Assembly (NCBI RefSeq): GCF_014385065.1
Contig: NZ_JACRTA010000001.1
Coordinates: forward strand, 1 to 64,000
Direction: 5' to 3'
Length of the DNA: 64,000 nucleotides
From: Lentihominibacter hominis
GTDB lineage: Bacteria; Bacillota; Clostridia; Peptostreptococcales; Anaerovoracaceae
The position numbers and the translations under genes were made by a program. Under the pieces are notes generated by a model that saw only the letters and a list, made by a program, of their open reading frames with translations, did not search any database and was not told the DNA's origin. The stretch's first letter is position 1, and each line of letters starts with the position of its first letter. Shown in pieces: positions 44,304 through 53,907 of this stretch.

Positions 44304-45941
44304 TTATCTCGCAGGATCTTTTTTAATCCCTATAAGCAAAAGTAATGTTCCGGCTGCAGTTCCGACTGCTCCGCCGACTCTTGCCACATTTATCATCGCA
44401 GCAAAATCACTTATAAGCCCGCTTTCGTACATCTCAAGATAATATTCAGGTCCCCATGAGCCTTCATACCACTGGAGAAAAAAGCTACCTGCCAGAGCAT
44501 ATACGCCAAAAGACAGAATAAATACCCCAAATCTTGTAATATCTCCCTTGGCAAATTTCGTTTTGGGATTTATAGGATATTTTTGTGAATCTATCTTGTA
44601 AAGACCTCCGTAAATAAGCTTAAATACGATGTACGCTGCGAGCCCCGACCCTATAGATACAAAACCGAGAAGAAAATATTCCGTTCCGTTTACAAGGAGG
44701 GCTATCACTGCAATAATCATAGGTACAAAGGCATACAGCTTGACTTTAATATTCCCTCCTCTGATATACCAGCAGTCCCTGCTGTCAACCGGATATTTCT
44801 TTCTTATGATGAGCAGCGCTATTCCAAGCACCACATATATCATAAGAGCCAGAGGTCCTACGATTACAAGCAATGTAGAAAAGTCAAAATTCATCATTAC
44901 GGCAGTAAACACTCCCAGAAGAAGTATGGAAAGAACAGGTACTCCCCTCTTTTTGCTTACCTTTACAAGAAACTTAGGACACAGCCTGTCATCAGCCATT
45001 ACAAAAAATCCTCTTGAGCCGGCAGCTATGTAAGAATTAAAAATTGCTGCCTGAGAAAGTATTGCTATTACAAGAAATGCTACTCCCCATCCGTATCCCA
45101 AGAATTCTGTAAGAACATCTCCGTATCCTATGCCATCAGTTCCCCATTCATCCCATCGTCCCAATGATACTAATCCCGCAATAGTAGGAAGTATATAGCT
45201 TGCTGCTATCATAGGCATCGCTATTCTGAATCCTTTAGGAATAACCTCCGGATTCTCTATTTCTCCTGCCATATTGGATACACATTCATATCCGCAATAC
45301 ATCCAAACCACAATGCAAATGCTGCCGCCCAAAGAATCAATTACTGACTGCCCCTCGGGAGTTACCGGAAGTATCGGATTATACTGCCAGTTAGCAAAGC
45401 CCACTACAGTAACTGCTGCAAATCCGATAAGAATACACACAGATAATAAGGTGCTTATAGCGCCCACCTCTTTAAGTCCCATGAGATTTATTACGACAAA
45501 GAATACTACAATAGCAAGCTTTACTGTAAAAGATACAAAAGGGTCATTTAACGCCGGTATAAACTTTGAGCTGTAGTTTACTATCAGGACTACGTAAGTA
45601 GCTGATGAAAGGTATATGGAAACAGTTCCCCACCAACCCATACAAAATCCCCAGAATTCGCCAAGGGCCTCTTTTACCCATACGTATATGCCTCCCTCTG
45701 ACGGCATCAGGGCAGAAAGCTCTGACACAATCTGGCTTATGGGATGCGCCCATACTACTGCGAACACCATAAGCATTATAACAGTCAGCCCCGGTCCGCT
45801 ACCGGGAAGCATATCCTCTATTCCGAATGCCCCTGCGGCCACAAGGCAAAATAGAAGGAACGCTATCTGTATAGACTTCATCTTGTGCTTTTTCAGACCT
45901 GCTACACCGTCCGGTCTCGACACCCTTTTAATATCATCCAT
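44304..45941 (-). CDS. APC superfamily amino acid/amine permease
   Basis: A 545-residue permease with about 12-14 hydrophobic segments. PSEGGIYVWVKEALGEFWGFCMGWW (about 80-104) and the YCGYECVSNMAGEIENPE segment (about 217-234) are APC (glutamate/GABA-type) landmarks. The ATG at 45941 follows GGAGG at 9 bases. It forms an operon with the amidohydrolase, divergent from the AraC regulator. Confidence 0.9.
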   Translation of the reverse strand: MDDIKRVSRPDGVAGLKKHKMKSIQIAFLLFCLVAAGAFGIEDMLPGSGPGLTVIMLMVFAVVWAHPISQIVSELSALMPSEGGIYVWVKEALGEFWGFCMGWWGTVSIYLSSATYVVLIVNYSSKFIPALNDPFVSFTVKLAIVVFFVVINLMGLKEVGAISTLLSVCILIGFAAVTVVGFANWQYNPILPVTPEGQSVIDSLGGSICIVVWMYCGYECVSNMAGEIENPEVIPKGFRIAMPMIAASYILPTIAGLVSLGRWDEWGTDGIGYGDVLTEFLGYGWGVAFLVIAILSQAAIFNSYIAAGSRGFFVMADDRLCPKFLVKVSKKRGVPVLSILLLGVFTAVMMNFDFSTLLVIVGPLALMIYVVLGIALLIIRKKYPVDSRDCWYIRGGNIKVKLYAFVPMIIAVIALLVNGTEYFLLGFVSIGSGLAAYIVFKLIYGGLYKIDSQKYPINPKTKFAKGDITRFGVFILSFGVYALAGSFFLQWYEGSWGPEYYLEMYESGLISDFAAMINVARVGGAVGTAAGTLLLLIGIKKDPAR

Positions 45942-46085
45942 AATCAATCACCTCCATAATTAATAATTTTTTGAAAATTCCGCTTATAAATCCATTATGT
46001 TTCAAAATAACAATTTGCTCTATAGTCGTTTTTTATAAAAAAATTATAATAATAACTAAAATTCGACTGTTGGAAAGCCTCAAAT

Positions 46086-46114
46086 TTGACCCTGTCATCA
46101 GATTGATATAATAT
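46086..46114 (+). promoter_or_regulatory. Promoter of the AraC-family regulator
   Basis: TTGACC (46086-46091), 17-base spacer, TAATAT (46109-46114), 19 bases before the start codon, with GAGGTGA as ribosome site. Confidence 0.5.
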
Positions 46115-46133
46115 AGATACGAGGTGAATAATC

Positions 46134-47078
46134 ATGAAGATAAGACAAAAGATTATAACATATAAAGATAAGCTTCCTTACAGCATCCAGCTATGCAATA
46201 TAGCACATGCGGAACCACATTATCACGAACACGAACTGGAACTCATCTACTGCCTTAAAGGTCATGTAGATCTGGTTGCGGGACATCAAAATGTAAGAAT
46301 AAATAAGGGAGAGATTTTCTCTGTAGACTGTGGCGATATTCATTATATATATTCCGATGAAGATAATCTCACTATTTTGTTTCACCTCGATCTTACCGGT
46401 CTTGATATTTCCTGGGAAAAACTCTGTTATATATATTTTGCATGTGAAAGCTGTCATTGCTATCCTTATCAGAAAAAAGCCATGACTTATATAAAAGATA
46501 TCATTCTGACACTTTCCTATTTTCAGTACAATCACTGCGAAGGTTCCAAAGACCTTGCAAACTCACTAATAAATATTCTTCTTAAGTATTTCAACTGGTT
46601 CAATTACGAAAACCAAACCGAACAGATCAACATGGAACTTCACGACAGGTTCTACCGCATACTGGAATACTGTACTAAAAATTACAATAAAAAAATAACA
46701 ATTTCAAAACTTGCAGAAATGGAGCATATAAATAAAAATTATTTTTCTCAATTCCTCAGCAATACCGTTTTCATGACATTCAGAGATATGATCCAGTACA
46801 GTCGCTGTTATAAAGCCGAGCAGCTCTTGCTGCTGACGGATTTACCTGTATCGGAGATATCGTATTCCTGCGGATTCTCCGACAGTAAATATTTCTATTC
46901 ATCATTTAAAAAATGGTGGAAAAGCACTCCTTCACAGCACAGAGCCAGATACGCCGAATATATGAATACGTCTGAGGAAATATCTTTTGTCTGCGATACG
47001 TCTGCCTGTGAACTTCTTCAATGGCACATAACCCAATGGCATACAGAAAAAACTTTATTCTCTCATCATACGGTTTGA
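46134..47078 (+). CDS. AraC-family regulator with N-terminal cupin
   Basis: A 314-residue transcription factor. The cupin-like domain (about 20-110) has HYHEHELELIYCLKGHVDLVAGHQ, probably the effector site. The C-terminal double helix-turn-helix (about 182-280) has ITISKLAEMEHINKNYFSQFL and VSEISYSCGFSDSKYFYSSFKKW. Divergently placed from the permease-amidohydrolase operon across about 190 bases, so it likely senses the imported compound. This is inference from layout. Confidence 0.88.
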   Translation: MKIRQKIITYKDKLPYSIQLCNIAHAEPHYHEHELELIYCLKGHVDLVAGHQNVRINKGEIFSVDCGDIHYIYSDEDNLTILFHLDLTGLDISWEKLCYIYFACESCHCYPYQKKAMTYIKDIILTLSYFQYNHCEGSKDLANSLINILLKYFNWFNYENQTEQINMELHDRFYRILEYCTKNYNKKITISKLAEMEHINKNYFSQFLSNTVFMTFRDMIQYSRCYKAEQLLLLTDLPVSEISYSCGFSDSKYFYSSFKKWWKSTPSQHRARYAEYMNTSEEISFVCDTSACELLQWHITQWHTEKTLFSHHTV

Positions 47079-47101
47079 ATTTTAAAATTTTTGTTAACAT
47101 C

Positions 47102-47130
47102 TTGACATATTTCCCTCAACAAATTAAAAT
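47102..47130 (+). promoter_or_regulatory. Promoter upstream of the TetR-MFS operon
   Basis: A perfect TTGACA (47102-47107), 17-base spacer, TAAAAT (47125-47130). It lies upstream of the hairpin at 47147, so the hairpin is in the leader of the TetR transcript. Confidence 0.55.
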
Positions 47131-47146
47131 AAACTTATGAGTACAT

Positions 47147-47198
47147 AAAAAACTCGTCGGTATCGTATTTATATACGTATCATATGACGAGTTTTTAT
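47147..47198 (+). terminator. Hairpin with T run: AraC terminator or TetR-operon attenuator
   Basis: AAAACTCGTC pairs with GACGAGTTTT, followed by TTATTA, and the inner part has CGTAT TTAT ATACG. It can terminate the AraC transcript 68 bases beyond its stop, or act in the leader of the downstream genes. The inner AT-rich palindrome could be an operator. Confidence 0.6.
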
Positions 47199-47254
47199 TA
47201 CGTAAATATAAATCCGCCGGACGTTCTGTCCGAAGAAATGAGGCAATATCCTGA

Positions 47255-48055
47255 ATGGATCAGAAAAAAGAACATATCATAGAAATCGGAAAAGAATTAT
47301 TTATTGAAAAAGGTTACCGCAACACGTCTATGCAAGATATCGCAGAAGCCTGCAATATATCAAAAGCTACATTATATAAAATATTTCAGTCTAAAGAAGA
47401 TTTCAGTCTCATGGTAATATGTTACATGGTGGAACAAATGCTCTGTAATGTTGAGCGATTAATGGAAAGCAGTACAAATTCACAGATACAAATGCTTAAA
47501 AACTGTATTTCCGAACGTATGGATCAATTCTCAAAGCGTATGCGGTTTATGGATGAATTCATATTTGCCCAATCTTCTGACCAGCGTGAAAAATACCTGA
47601 TATATATAAACAAAATAAATCTCGATATATTTGCACTGTTTCAGCAAATAATAATCCGCGCCTTCGATCTTAAAGATGAAATTCTGGCAAGTGAGCTCAC
47701 TCTGACCTTAAACGGGCTTCTTAAAGAAATCTCCTATATCACATGGAGCGGGCAGCTTCATCTTGACCAAAATGCAGCAGTCGACTATATCACCGACAGT
47801 CTGCAGGCAACTATGGAAAAAAGAAAAGGCAAACACGCCTTTTTAACACAGGAAGTAATTCAGAAAGCAAAAGATGCCTACAAAGGAGATCTTGAAGCAC
47901 TGAAACCTATATTTATAAAAAAAATGCTTATGCATGGTCTCAAAGAAACATTGACAAATTACGAAAAAACAGGTGACGAAAATAAACTTCTGGAGGCAGA
48001 ACACCTCCTTGAGAAGTTAAAAAACATAAATAAACAATTTAAGGAGATATTATGA
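47255..48055 (+). CDS. TetR-family transcriptional regulator
   Basis: A 266-residue repressor-type protein, longer than the common 190-220. The N-terminal helix-turn-helix domain is clear (ELFIEKGYRNTSMQDIAEACNISKATLYKIFQSKEDF, about 13-49). The ligand domain is followed by an extra C-terminal helical part (about 195-266). Its stop overlaps the MFS gene start (ATGA), so it probably represses its own operon. Confidence 0.9.
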   Translation: MDQKKEHIIEIGKELFIEKGYRNTSMQDIAEACNISKATLYKIFQSKEDFSLMVICYMVEQMLCNVERLMESSTNSQIQMLKNCISERMDQFSKRMRFMDEFIFAQSSDQREKYLIYINKINLDIFALFQQIIIRAFDLKDEILASELTLTLNGLLKEISYITWSGQLHLDQNAAVDYITDSLQATMEKRKGKHAFLTQEVIQKAKDAYKGDLEALKPIFIKKMLMHGLKETLTNYEKTGDENKLLEAEHLLEKLKNINKQFKEIL

Positions 48056-49476
48056 ATTCAGACAAAAAATCAAAACACAAATCGGAAAAGAACACATTGA
48101 TCATTGCCGTCATGATCTCAGGTGTATTTCTGGCGGTACTCAACCAGACAGTCCTTTCACCGGCGTTGCCGAGTATAATGGCTGATCTGGGAATAACTGC
48201 TACTGAAGGACAATGGCTGACAACGGCATTCATGTTAGTTAACGGTATTATGATACCTATAACAGCATATTTCATCAACAGATTTACTACTCGACAACTT
48301 TTTCTCAGTTCAATGACACTGTTTGCCGCCGGAACAGCTGTAGCGGGGCTTGCCGGTAATTTTACGCTCCTTCTTATTGCCAGAATATTACAGGCAATGG
48401 CTGCAGGCATTCTCATGCCTATGATACAGACTGTCATACTGTTACTTTTTCCAAAAGAAAAAAGAGGCGCTGCCATGGGTACCATAGGTATTGTTATAGC
48501 ATTTGCGCCTGCTATCGGGCCTACCCTTTCAGGATGGGTCGTAGATAGCTGGGGATGGAACAGTATTTTTCTTCTGATCGTTCCTCTCGCAGTTATTATC
48601 ATCATAGTTTCATTCTTTTTGCTCAAAAATGTGGGAGATACTTACCGCACGAAACTTGATGTGCCTTCGGTTATATTCTCTACTGTGGGATTCGGCGGAC
48701 TTCTGTATGGGTTCAGCATAGCCGGAAGCTATGGATGGATACATCCGATAACAATAGTTACTCTTATACTTGGTATAGGTTTCCTGATAATTTTTATCAG
48801 AAGACAGCTTAAATTACATACACCTCTTCTTGAACTGCAAATACTTAAAACGAAAGAATTTAGATATTCTACCATTATAAGTATGATTGTAAATGCCGCA
48901 CTGATTGCAGGTACTATAATCACTCCTATATATCTTCAGAATGTACTTCAGTTCACAGCAATGCAGTCGGGGCTGGTAATGCTTCCGGGAGCCCTTCTAA
49001 TGGGAGTTATGAGTCCTATCACAGGAAGGCTCTTCGACAGATTCGGGCCAAGAGGGATATCTATACTGGGACTCAGCCTTCTGACATTTTTCACCGGATT
49101 CTTTATTTTCATGGACGAAACATGGACATTTACAACCATTTGTCTTATATATACAGTCAGACTGTTTGGTCTGGCCATGGTAAATATGCCTATTAACACC
49201 TGGGGCCTTAATGCTCTCGAAAATAAAATGATTGCTCACGGAAGCGCCATAAATAACACAGCAAGGCAGATAGCAGGTTCCATCGGAACAGCTATACTCA
49301 TAACCATTATGACTACTGTAACTTCCATGAATCAAAGCTCAGGAGTCATAAATTCAACTCTGAGCGGAATGCATGCAGCATTCGGTACAGCCACAGGTCT
49401 CGGCGCCATAGCTCTGCTGATAGCTGTCATTTTCGTAAAACGTACAAAACATGATGACGATATTTTTTGCGATTAA
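48052..49476 (+). CDS. DHA2-family MFS multidrug efflux transporter
   Basis: A 474-residue, about 14-segment drug:proton antiporter of the EmrB/QacA type. LNQTVLSPALPSIMADLGI (about 26-44), QWLTTAFMLVNGIMIPITAYF and the motif C-like GIVIAFAPAIGPTLSGWVVD (about 143-162) are typical. Substrates are unknown. It is coupled to the TetR gene by a 4-base overlap. Confidence 0.92.
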   Translation: MNSDKKSKHKSEKNTLIIAVMISGVFLAVLNQTVLSPALPSIMADLGITATEGQWLTTAFMLVNGIMIPITAYFINRFTTRQLFLSSMTLFAAGTAVAGLAGNFTLLLIARILQAMAAGILMPMIQTVILLLFPKEKRGAAMGTIGIVIAFAPAIGPTLSGWVVDSWGWNSIFLLIVPLAVIIIIVSFFLLKNVGDTYRTKLDVPSVIFSTVGFGGLLYGFSIAGSYGWIHPITIVTLILGIGFLIIFIRRQLKLHTPLLELQILKTKEFRYSTIISMIVNAALIAGTIITPIYLQNVLQFTAMQSGLVMLPGALLMGVMSPITGRLFDRFGPRGISILGLSLLTFFTGFFIFMDETWTFTTICLIYTVRLFGLAMVNMPINTWGLNALENKMIAHGSAINNTARQIAGSIGTAILITIMTTVTSMNQSSGVINSTLSGMHAAFGTATGLGAIALLIAVIFVKRTKHDDDIFCD

Positions 49477-49513
49477 ACCATAATAAATGATATAATTAAA
49501 GAAAAGGAGAAAT

Positions 49514-50155
49514 ATGATGAATATCCAAAATCATGTAATAACAATAGGAAGACAATTGGGAAGCGGAGGTTCTGATATGGGAAAGGCTATCGCCGACCAC
49601 TTTGGCTTTCATTATATCGATAAAGAAATCCTGGTGAGAGCTGCAGATATCATGGATGCCGATGAAGAAAATCTTGAGATGGTAGATGAGAAAAATATTT
49701 CGGCTCTCACTGCCATGGCCAGATCAGCAGCATACGAAATGCCCTATATCGCCAAAGAATGGTATATTCCTACAAGTGAGCAGCTTTTTAAAACTCAGAC
49801 CCAGATAATGCGTGATTCTGTACAGCAGGGGCCGTGCGTCATTATCGGCAGATGCGCTCCATATCTTTTCAGGCATTATGAAAAGCATACCAGTATCTTT
49901 CTTCAGGCAGAAATGGACAGACGTATAGAACGTCTGGAAAGAACTTTTGATAAAAAACTTTCCAGAAAAAAAGTCATACATGATATAGAAAAAGAAGACA
50001 GAGAGCGAGCTCAGTATTATCATACTTTCACAGGCAAAAAATGGCTGGATCTCAGACAATACGACTTCGTTCTTGATACTACGCCTTTTTCTGACGAGGA
50101 GATCCTCAACATACTGATATATTATATAACTTCCAGATTCCCTGAATTAAAATAA
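49514..50155 (+). CDS. Cytidylate kinase-like family protein
   Basis: A 213-residue P-loop nucleoside-kinase-like protein. ITIGRQLGSGGSDMGKAIADHFGFHYIDKEIL (about 9-40) is the P-loop region with GSGGSDMGK. IIGRCAPYLF and the LID-like arginines (RIERLERTF, EDRERAQYYHTFTGKKW) follow. This family differs from true Cmk and has no established substrate. It lies 37 bases after the MFS gene with AAAGGAG. Confidence 0.85.
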   Translation: MMNIQNHVITIGRQLGSGGSDMGKAIADHFGFHYIDKEILVRAADIMDADEENLEMVDEKNISALTAMARSAAYEMPYIAKEWYIPTSEQLFKTQTQIMRDSVQQGPCVIIGRCAPYLFRHYEKHTSIFLQAEMDRRIERLERTFDKKLSRKKVIHDIEKEDRERAQYYHTFTGKKWLDLRQYDFVLDTTPFSDEEILNILIYYITSRFPELK

Positions 50156-50180
50156 TACCCGTAACAAGCTCACAAATAAA

Positions 50181-50236
50181 AACAAAATCCCCGCATACAG
50201 ATAATTTTAATCTGTATGCGGGGATTTTGTTTTTAT
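50181..50236. terminator. Strong bidirectional terminator
   Basis: AATCCCCGCATACAGATAA pairs with the matching TTAATCTGTATGCGGGGATT (17+ bp), with A- and T-runs on both sides. It separates the cytidylate-kinase-like gene from the convergent permease. Confidence 0.85.
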
Positions 50237-50247
50237 TAAATACCGAT

Positions 50248-51534
50248 TTAAGCATTCTCTTCAGTGTCATTTGCCCATCCGCATTTATCTATGATGAACA
50301 TCACAAGGCCCATCACGATACCTACTATCGTAGCAAGACACATACCGGTGAGCTCTACTTCTCCAATCTTTATAGCCGCTCCCGAAAGACCTACAACAAA
50401 AACAACTGCCGTCATTGCCAGATTCCTTGGTCTTGAATAATCCACTCTCTTATCTACAAGCAACCTGATACCTGATGCCGCAATCATACCATAAAGGAGA
50501 AAACTTATGCCTCCCATTACAGGTCCCGGTATAGTACTTATGAGAGCGCTGACTTGACCGAAGAAAGAAAGCAGTATAGAAAATACGGCTGCTCCCCCGA
50601 TAACCCATACACTGTAAACTTTAGTTACCGCCATTACTCCGATATTTTCTCCGTAAGTAGTTGTCGGTACTGATCCGCACAGTCCTGACAGCATGGTCGA
50701 AATACCATCCGACAGAAGCGAACGGTGAAGACCGGGATCTCTGAGAAGATCCCTTCCAACTATCTCACTTGTTACAATCTGATGTGAGATGTGTTCCGAA
50801 ATAACCGTAAGAGAAGCCGGAATTATTATAATTACTGCACTCAAACTGAATTTAGGAGCCATAAACGCAGGAAGCTCAAACACACTGGCATCTGTAACAG
50901 GTGAAAAATCCACAAGCCCCATTATAACTGCCAGTACATATCCAGTAACGATGGCTATCAGTATAGCTATGGCAGAAGCAAACCCTCTGAATACAACTTG
51001 TCCTATAACCGCCAGAGCTAAAGTAAATATGAACACAAAGACAAACTTAGGATCTATTGCAGCTCCTTCGGAACTTATAATTCCTCCGTTGCTGGCTGCT
51101 GACCCTGCCAATTCAAGACCTATCAATGCTACTATAGGTCCCATCGCCGCAGGAGGTAGTACTGCATCAATCCAGTTTACACCGGCGAACTTGATTATTA
51201 TGGCTACCACAGCAAATATAGCACCTGCGACTATAAAGCCTCCGAGACAATACTGATACCCCATGCTGCCGATTACAATGAACCCCGGTGACAAAAACGC
51301 AAAACTCGATCCCAGATAAGCAGGCGCCCTTCCCTTCGTTATAAAAATAAACAGCAGCGTGCCGACTCCGTTCATAAGAAGAACGATAGAAGCCGGAATG
51401 CCAAAGAGAATCGGAACCAATACAGATGCACTGAACATTGCAAAAGTATGCTGTATGCTCAGTGGGATCCATTTGCCTATAGGAGGCTTCTCACCGATCT
51501 CAATGATTTTCTTTTCCTTGTTTTCTTTAGACAT
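50248..51534 (-). CDS. NCS2-family uracil/xanthine permease
   Basis: A 428-residue, about 14-segment permease. HTFAMFSASVLVPILFG (about 20-36), the P-loop-like PAYLGSSFAFLSP (about 72-84) and the substrate motif region GLCGSVPTTTYGENIGVMAVTKV (about 275-297) fit UraA-like uracil carriers. ATG at 51534 (MSKENK) follows GGAGAGG. No purine riboswitch or PyrR binding element was recognised upstream. Confidence 0.9.
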   Translation of the reverse strand: MSKENKEKKIIEIGEKPPIGKWIPLSIQHTFAMFSASVLVPILFGIPASIVLLMNGVGTLLFIFITKGRAPAYLGSSFAFLSPGFIVIGSMGYQYCLGGFIVAGAIFAVVAIIIKFAGVNWIDAVLPPAAMGPIVALIGLELAGSAASNGGIISSEGAAIDPKFVFVFIFTLALAVIGQVVFRGFASAIAILIAIVTGYVLAVIMGLVDFSPVTDASVFELPAFMAPKFSLSAVIIIIPASLTVISEHISHQIVTSEIVGRDLLRDPGLHRSLLSDGISTMLSGLCGSVPTTTYGENIGVMAVTKVYSVWVIGGAAVFSILLSFFGQVSALISTIPGPVMGGISFLLYGMIAASGIRLLVDKRVDYSRPRNLAMTAVVFVVGLSGAAIKIGEVELTGMCLATIVGIVMGLVMFIIDKCGWANDTEENA

Positions 51535-51667
51535 TTTCCTCTCCTGATAATAAATGAATAACAAACGAACTATAACTTTTAATTATTTAATATCTGCCGT
51601 TCATTATATCATAAAAACAAAAAAATTACCGTTGTCATATTTTTCTGTATTTTGTTTATCAGCTAAA

Positions 51668-51714
51668 AGAAAAAGCAGATAGCAAAAAATTACTATCTGC
51701 TTTTTCTTTTATAT
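51668..51714. terminator. Terminator, minus-strand gene at 51722
   Basis: AAAAAGCAGATAG and CTATCTGCTTTTT arms around a short loop, with T runs on both strands, 8 bases beyond the flavoenzyme stop. Confidence 0.8.
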
Positions 51715-51721
51715 ATTCAGA

Positions 51722-53773
51722 TTATATTTTCATGCATACATCCCACGCGCGCCATATTACCGTTCGCAGATTTCCTACACTGTTGCAGTCTCCTACAAGA
51801 TGTACTCCCTTAGATTTCTGATGTAGCGGCTTAGGCGTATATCCGACAGAATAGATCACCGTATCTGCCGAGATTTCCGTAAGTCTGCCGTCCTCATCTT
51901 CCAAAACAGCTGATGAATCTTTTATCTCACATACTTTCGTGTTGAGATAAACAGGAACATCTTTATATGCCATCATCTCTCTGAGAAACGATGAATTGGC
52001 AAGACAGACCCCTTTAGCGCATATCAAATCGTTCATGGACTCTGCTATAGACGGTTTCTTTCCTTTAAGAATCAGATCATAAGCTATCTCACAACCTGTA
52101 AGTCCGCCTCCTACTATCAGCACATTATCTCCAGTCTCTGCTCCCGATAGATATTCCGTAGCCTGCATAGCCTTCTCGATTCCTATAATAGGAGGCTTCT
52201 TTGCTTCAGAACCTGTAGCTATAACCACTTCATCTGCATCAAGAGCTTGTATATCGCTGATTTCTGTGTTCATTACTATCTGAACATTGACCTTTTCTAT
52301 CATACGTCTGTACCATTCAATGAGCTGTCTGTCTTTGTCTTTGAAGGAAGGTGCTGAAGCCTGGATAAATATACCACCGAGTTTATCGGACTTCTCATAG
52401 AGAGTTACCTGATGTCCTCTGGCAGCCAATACCATAGCCGACTCCATGCCGCCTATGCCTCCGCCTATAACTGCAACTTTCTTAGGAGAAGCAGTCTTTA
52501 CAAGTTTATATTTTTTAGACTGCATAGTTCTCGGATTCAAAGCACATCTGGCCATTCCCTTGGTGTCTTCCATATCCTGTATATTCCCCACGCCTTCATA
52601 TGAAGCCATTGTAAAACATGCATTATGACAATTGATACATGGCTTGATATCCTCTTCTCTGTCTTCTTCCAGTTTTCGTATCCAGTTGGGATCAACAAGA
52701 AACTGCCGCGCAACTCCCATTCCATCTATCTTACCTGCCGATATAGCTTCCGCAGCTGCTGTCGGAGTCATCTTGCCTGCGCATACAACAGGTATATCTA
52801 CATAATCTTTTATATGCTCTACATACTCAAGGTTACAGTTATCAGACATATACCCAGGCGGGTGCGCCCAATACCACGCATCATATGTACCGTTGTCACA
52901 GTTAAGCATATCATATCCTGCATCCTGAAGGTATTTAGCTGCCATTTCTGACTCAGCTATATCACGGCCGACTTCAATATATTCTTCTCCCGGCAAGGCT
53001 CCCTGCCTGAAACCCTTTGTCTTTGAAACCACTGAATATCTGAGAGAAACAGGAAAGTCATCACCGCAGGATTCTTTTATAGCCTTTACGATTTCTACAG
53101 GGAAGCGATATCTGTTCTCAAATGATCCTCCATATTCATCAGTACGCTGATTAGTATACTTCATAGTGAACTGATCCAGAAGATATCCCTCATGCACGGC
53201 ATGTACTTCTATTCCATCTACGCCTGCATCCTTGCACATCTTTGAAATTCTTGCAAAAGCTTCCACCATCTCATGTATTTCATCTACGGTCAAAGCTCTG
53301 GAAGGCACCTTATCTGTCCATCTGTTAGGGTTAGGCGAAGCACTGGCACAGAGGTAATCCACATCTATTATAGGTTTTCCGATCTTTCTGAGAACCTTGT
53401 TACAGTAAACCTTCTCCATAAGATCATTTACTGCCATTGAACGCCCGAAGCCTGCTGTAAGCTGTATAAACAGTTTACCCCCGGTTTTATGAAACTCCTC
53501 CATGAATTCCTTCAGCTCTTCAAATTTCCCTTTGCCCTGATACAGCCATTTTCCGAAAAAGGTATCGCGGATAGGCGCAATGCCCGGAAGGATAAGTCCG
53601 GCACCGCCCTTTGCTCGCTCCAACAGAAAATTAGCAGCCTCCTTGTCAAAATGATTGGGCTCCATCCATCCAAATATGGATGTACCTCCCATGGAACATT
53701 GGACAATCCTGTTTTTTATTTCACAGTTTCCGATCTTCCAGGGTGTAAATAACGCTTCATACTCTTTCTTCAT
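51722..53773 (-). CDS. NADH:flavin oxidoreductase / 2-enoate reductase family protein
   Basis: A 683-residue FMN/4Fe-4S/FAD enzyme like 2-enoate reductase, 2,4-dienoyl-CoA reductase and the bile-acid enzymes BaiCD/BaiH. The OYE-type barrel (1-370) has [12 protein letters not shown] (191-202) and [17 protein letters not shown] (208-224). The cluster ligands are Cys379, 382, 386 and 410. The FAD/NAD part starts [14 protein letters not shown] (about 433-446) and has a second [12 protein letters not shown]. It probably reduces an activated C=C bond; the substrate is unknown. Confidence 0.9.
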   Translation of the reverse strand: MKKEYEALFTPWKIGNCEIKNRIVQCSMGGTSIFGWMEPNHFDKEAANFLLERAKGGAGLILPGIAPIRDTFFGKWLYQGKGKFEELKEFMEEFHKTGGKLFIQLTAGFGRSMAVNDLMEKVYCNKVLRKIGKPIIDVDYLCASASPNPNRWTDKVPSRALTVDEIHEMVEAFARISKMCKDAGVDGIEVHAVHEGYLLDQFTMKYTNQRTDEYGGSFENRYRFPVEIVKAIKESCGDDFPVSLRYSVVSKTKGFRQGALPGEEYIEVGRDIAESEMAAKYLQDAGYDMLNCDNGTYDAWYWAHPPGYMSDNCNLEYVEHIKDYVDIPVVCAGKMTPTAAAEAISAGKIDGMGVARQFLVDPNWIRKLEEDREEDIKPCINCHNACFTMASYEGVGNIQDMEDTKGMARCALNPRTMQSKKYKLVKTASPKKVAVIGGGIGGMESAMVLAARGHQVTLYEKSDKLGGIFIQASAPSFKDKDRQLIEWYRRMIEKVNVQIVMNTEISDIQALDADEVVIATGSEAKKPPIIGIEKAMQATEYLSGAETGDNVLIVGGGLTGCEIAYDLILKGKKPSIAESMNDLICAKGVCLANSSFLREMMAYKDVPVYLNTKVCEIKDSSAVLEDEDGRLTEISADTVIYSVGYTPKPLHQKSKGVHLVGDCNSVGNLRTVIWRAWDVCMKI

Positions 53774-53907
53774 AGTTACTCTCCCTCGAATTCTATCTAA
53801 GAATATTATGGCGCAGGCCTGTCATGCTCATTGTTGTCCTGCTGTATATATTTTAACGCACTTTACAGCTATTTCCAATAGCTTTATAATATTTATTCAA
53901 TTATTTA

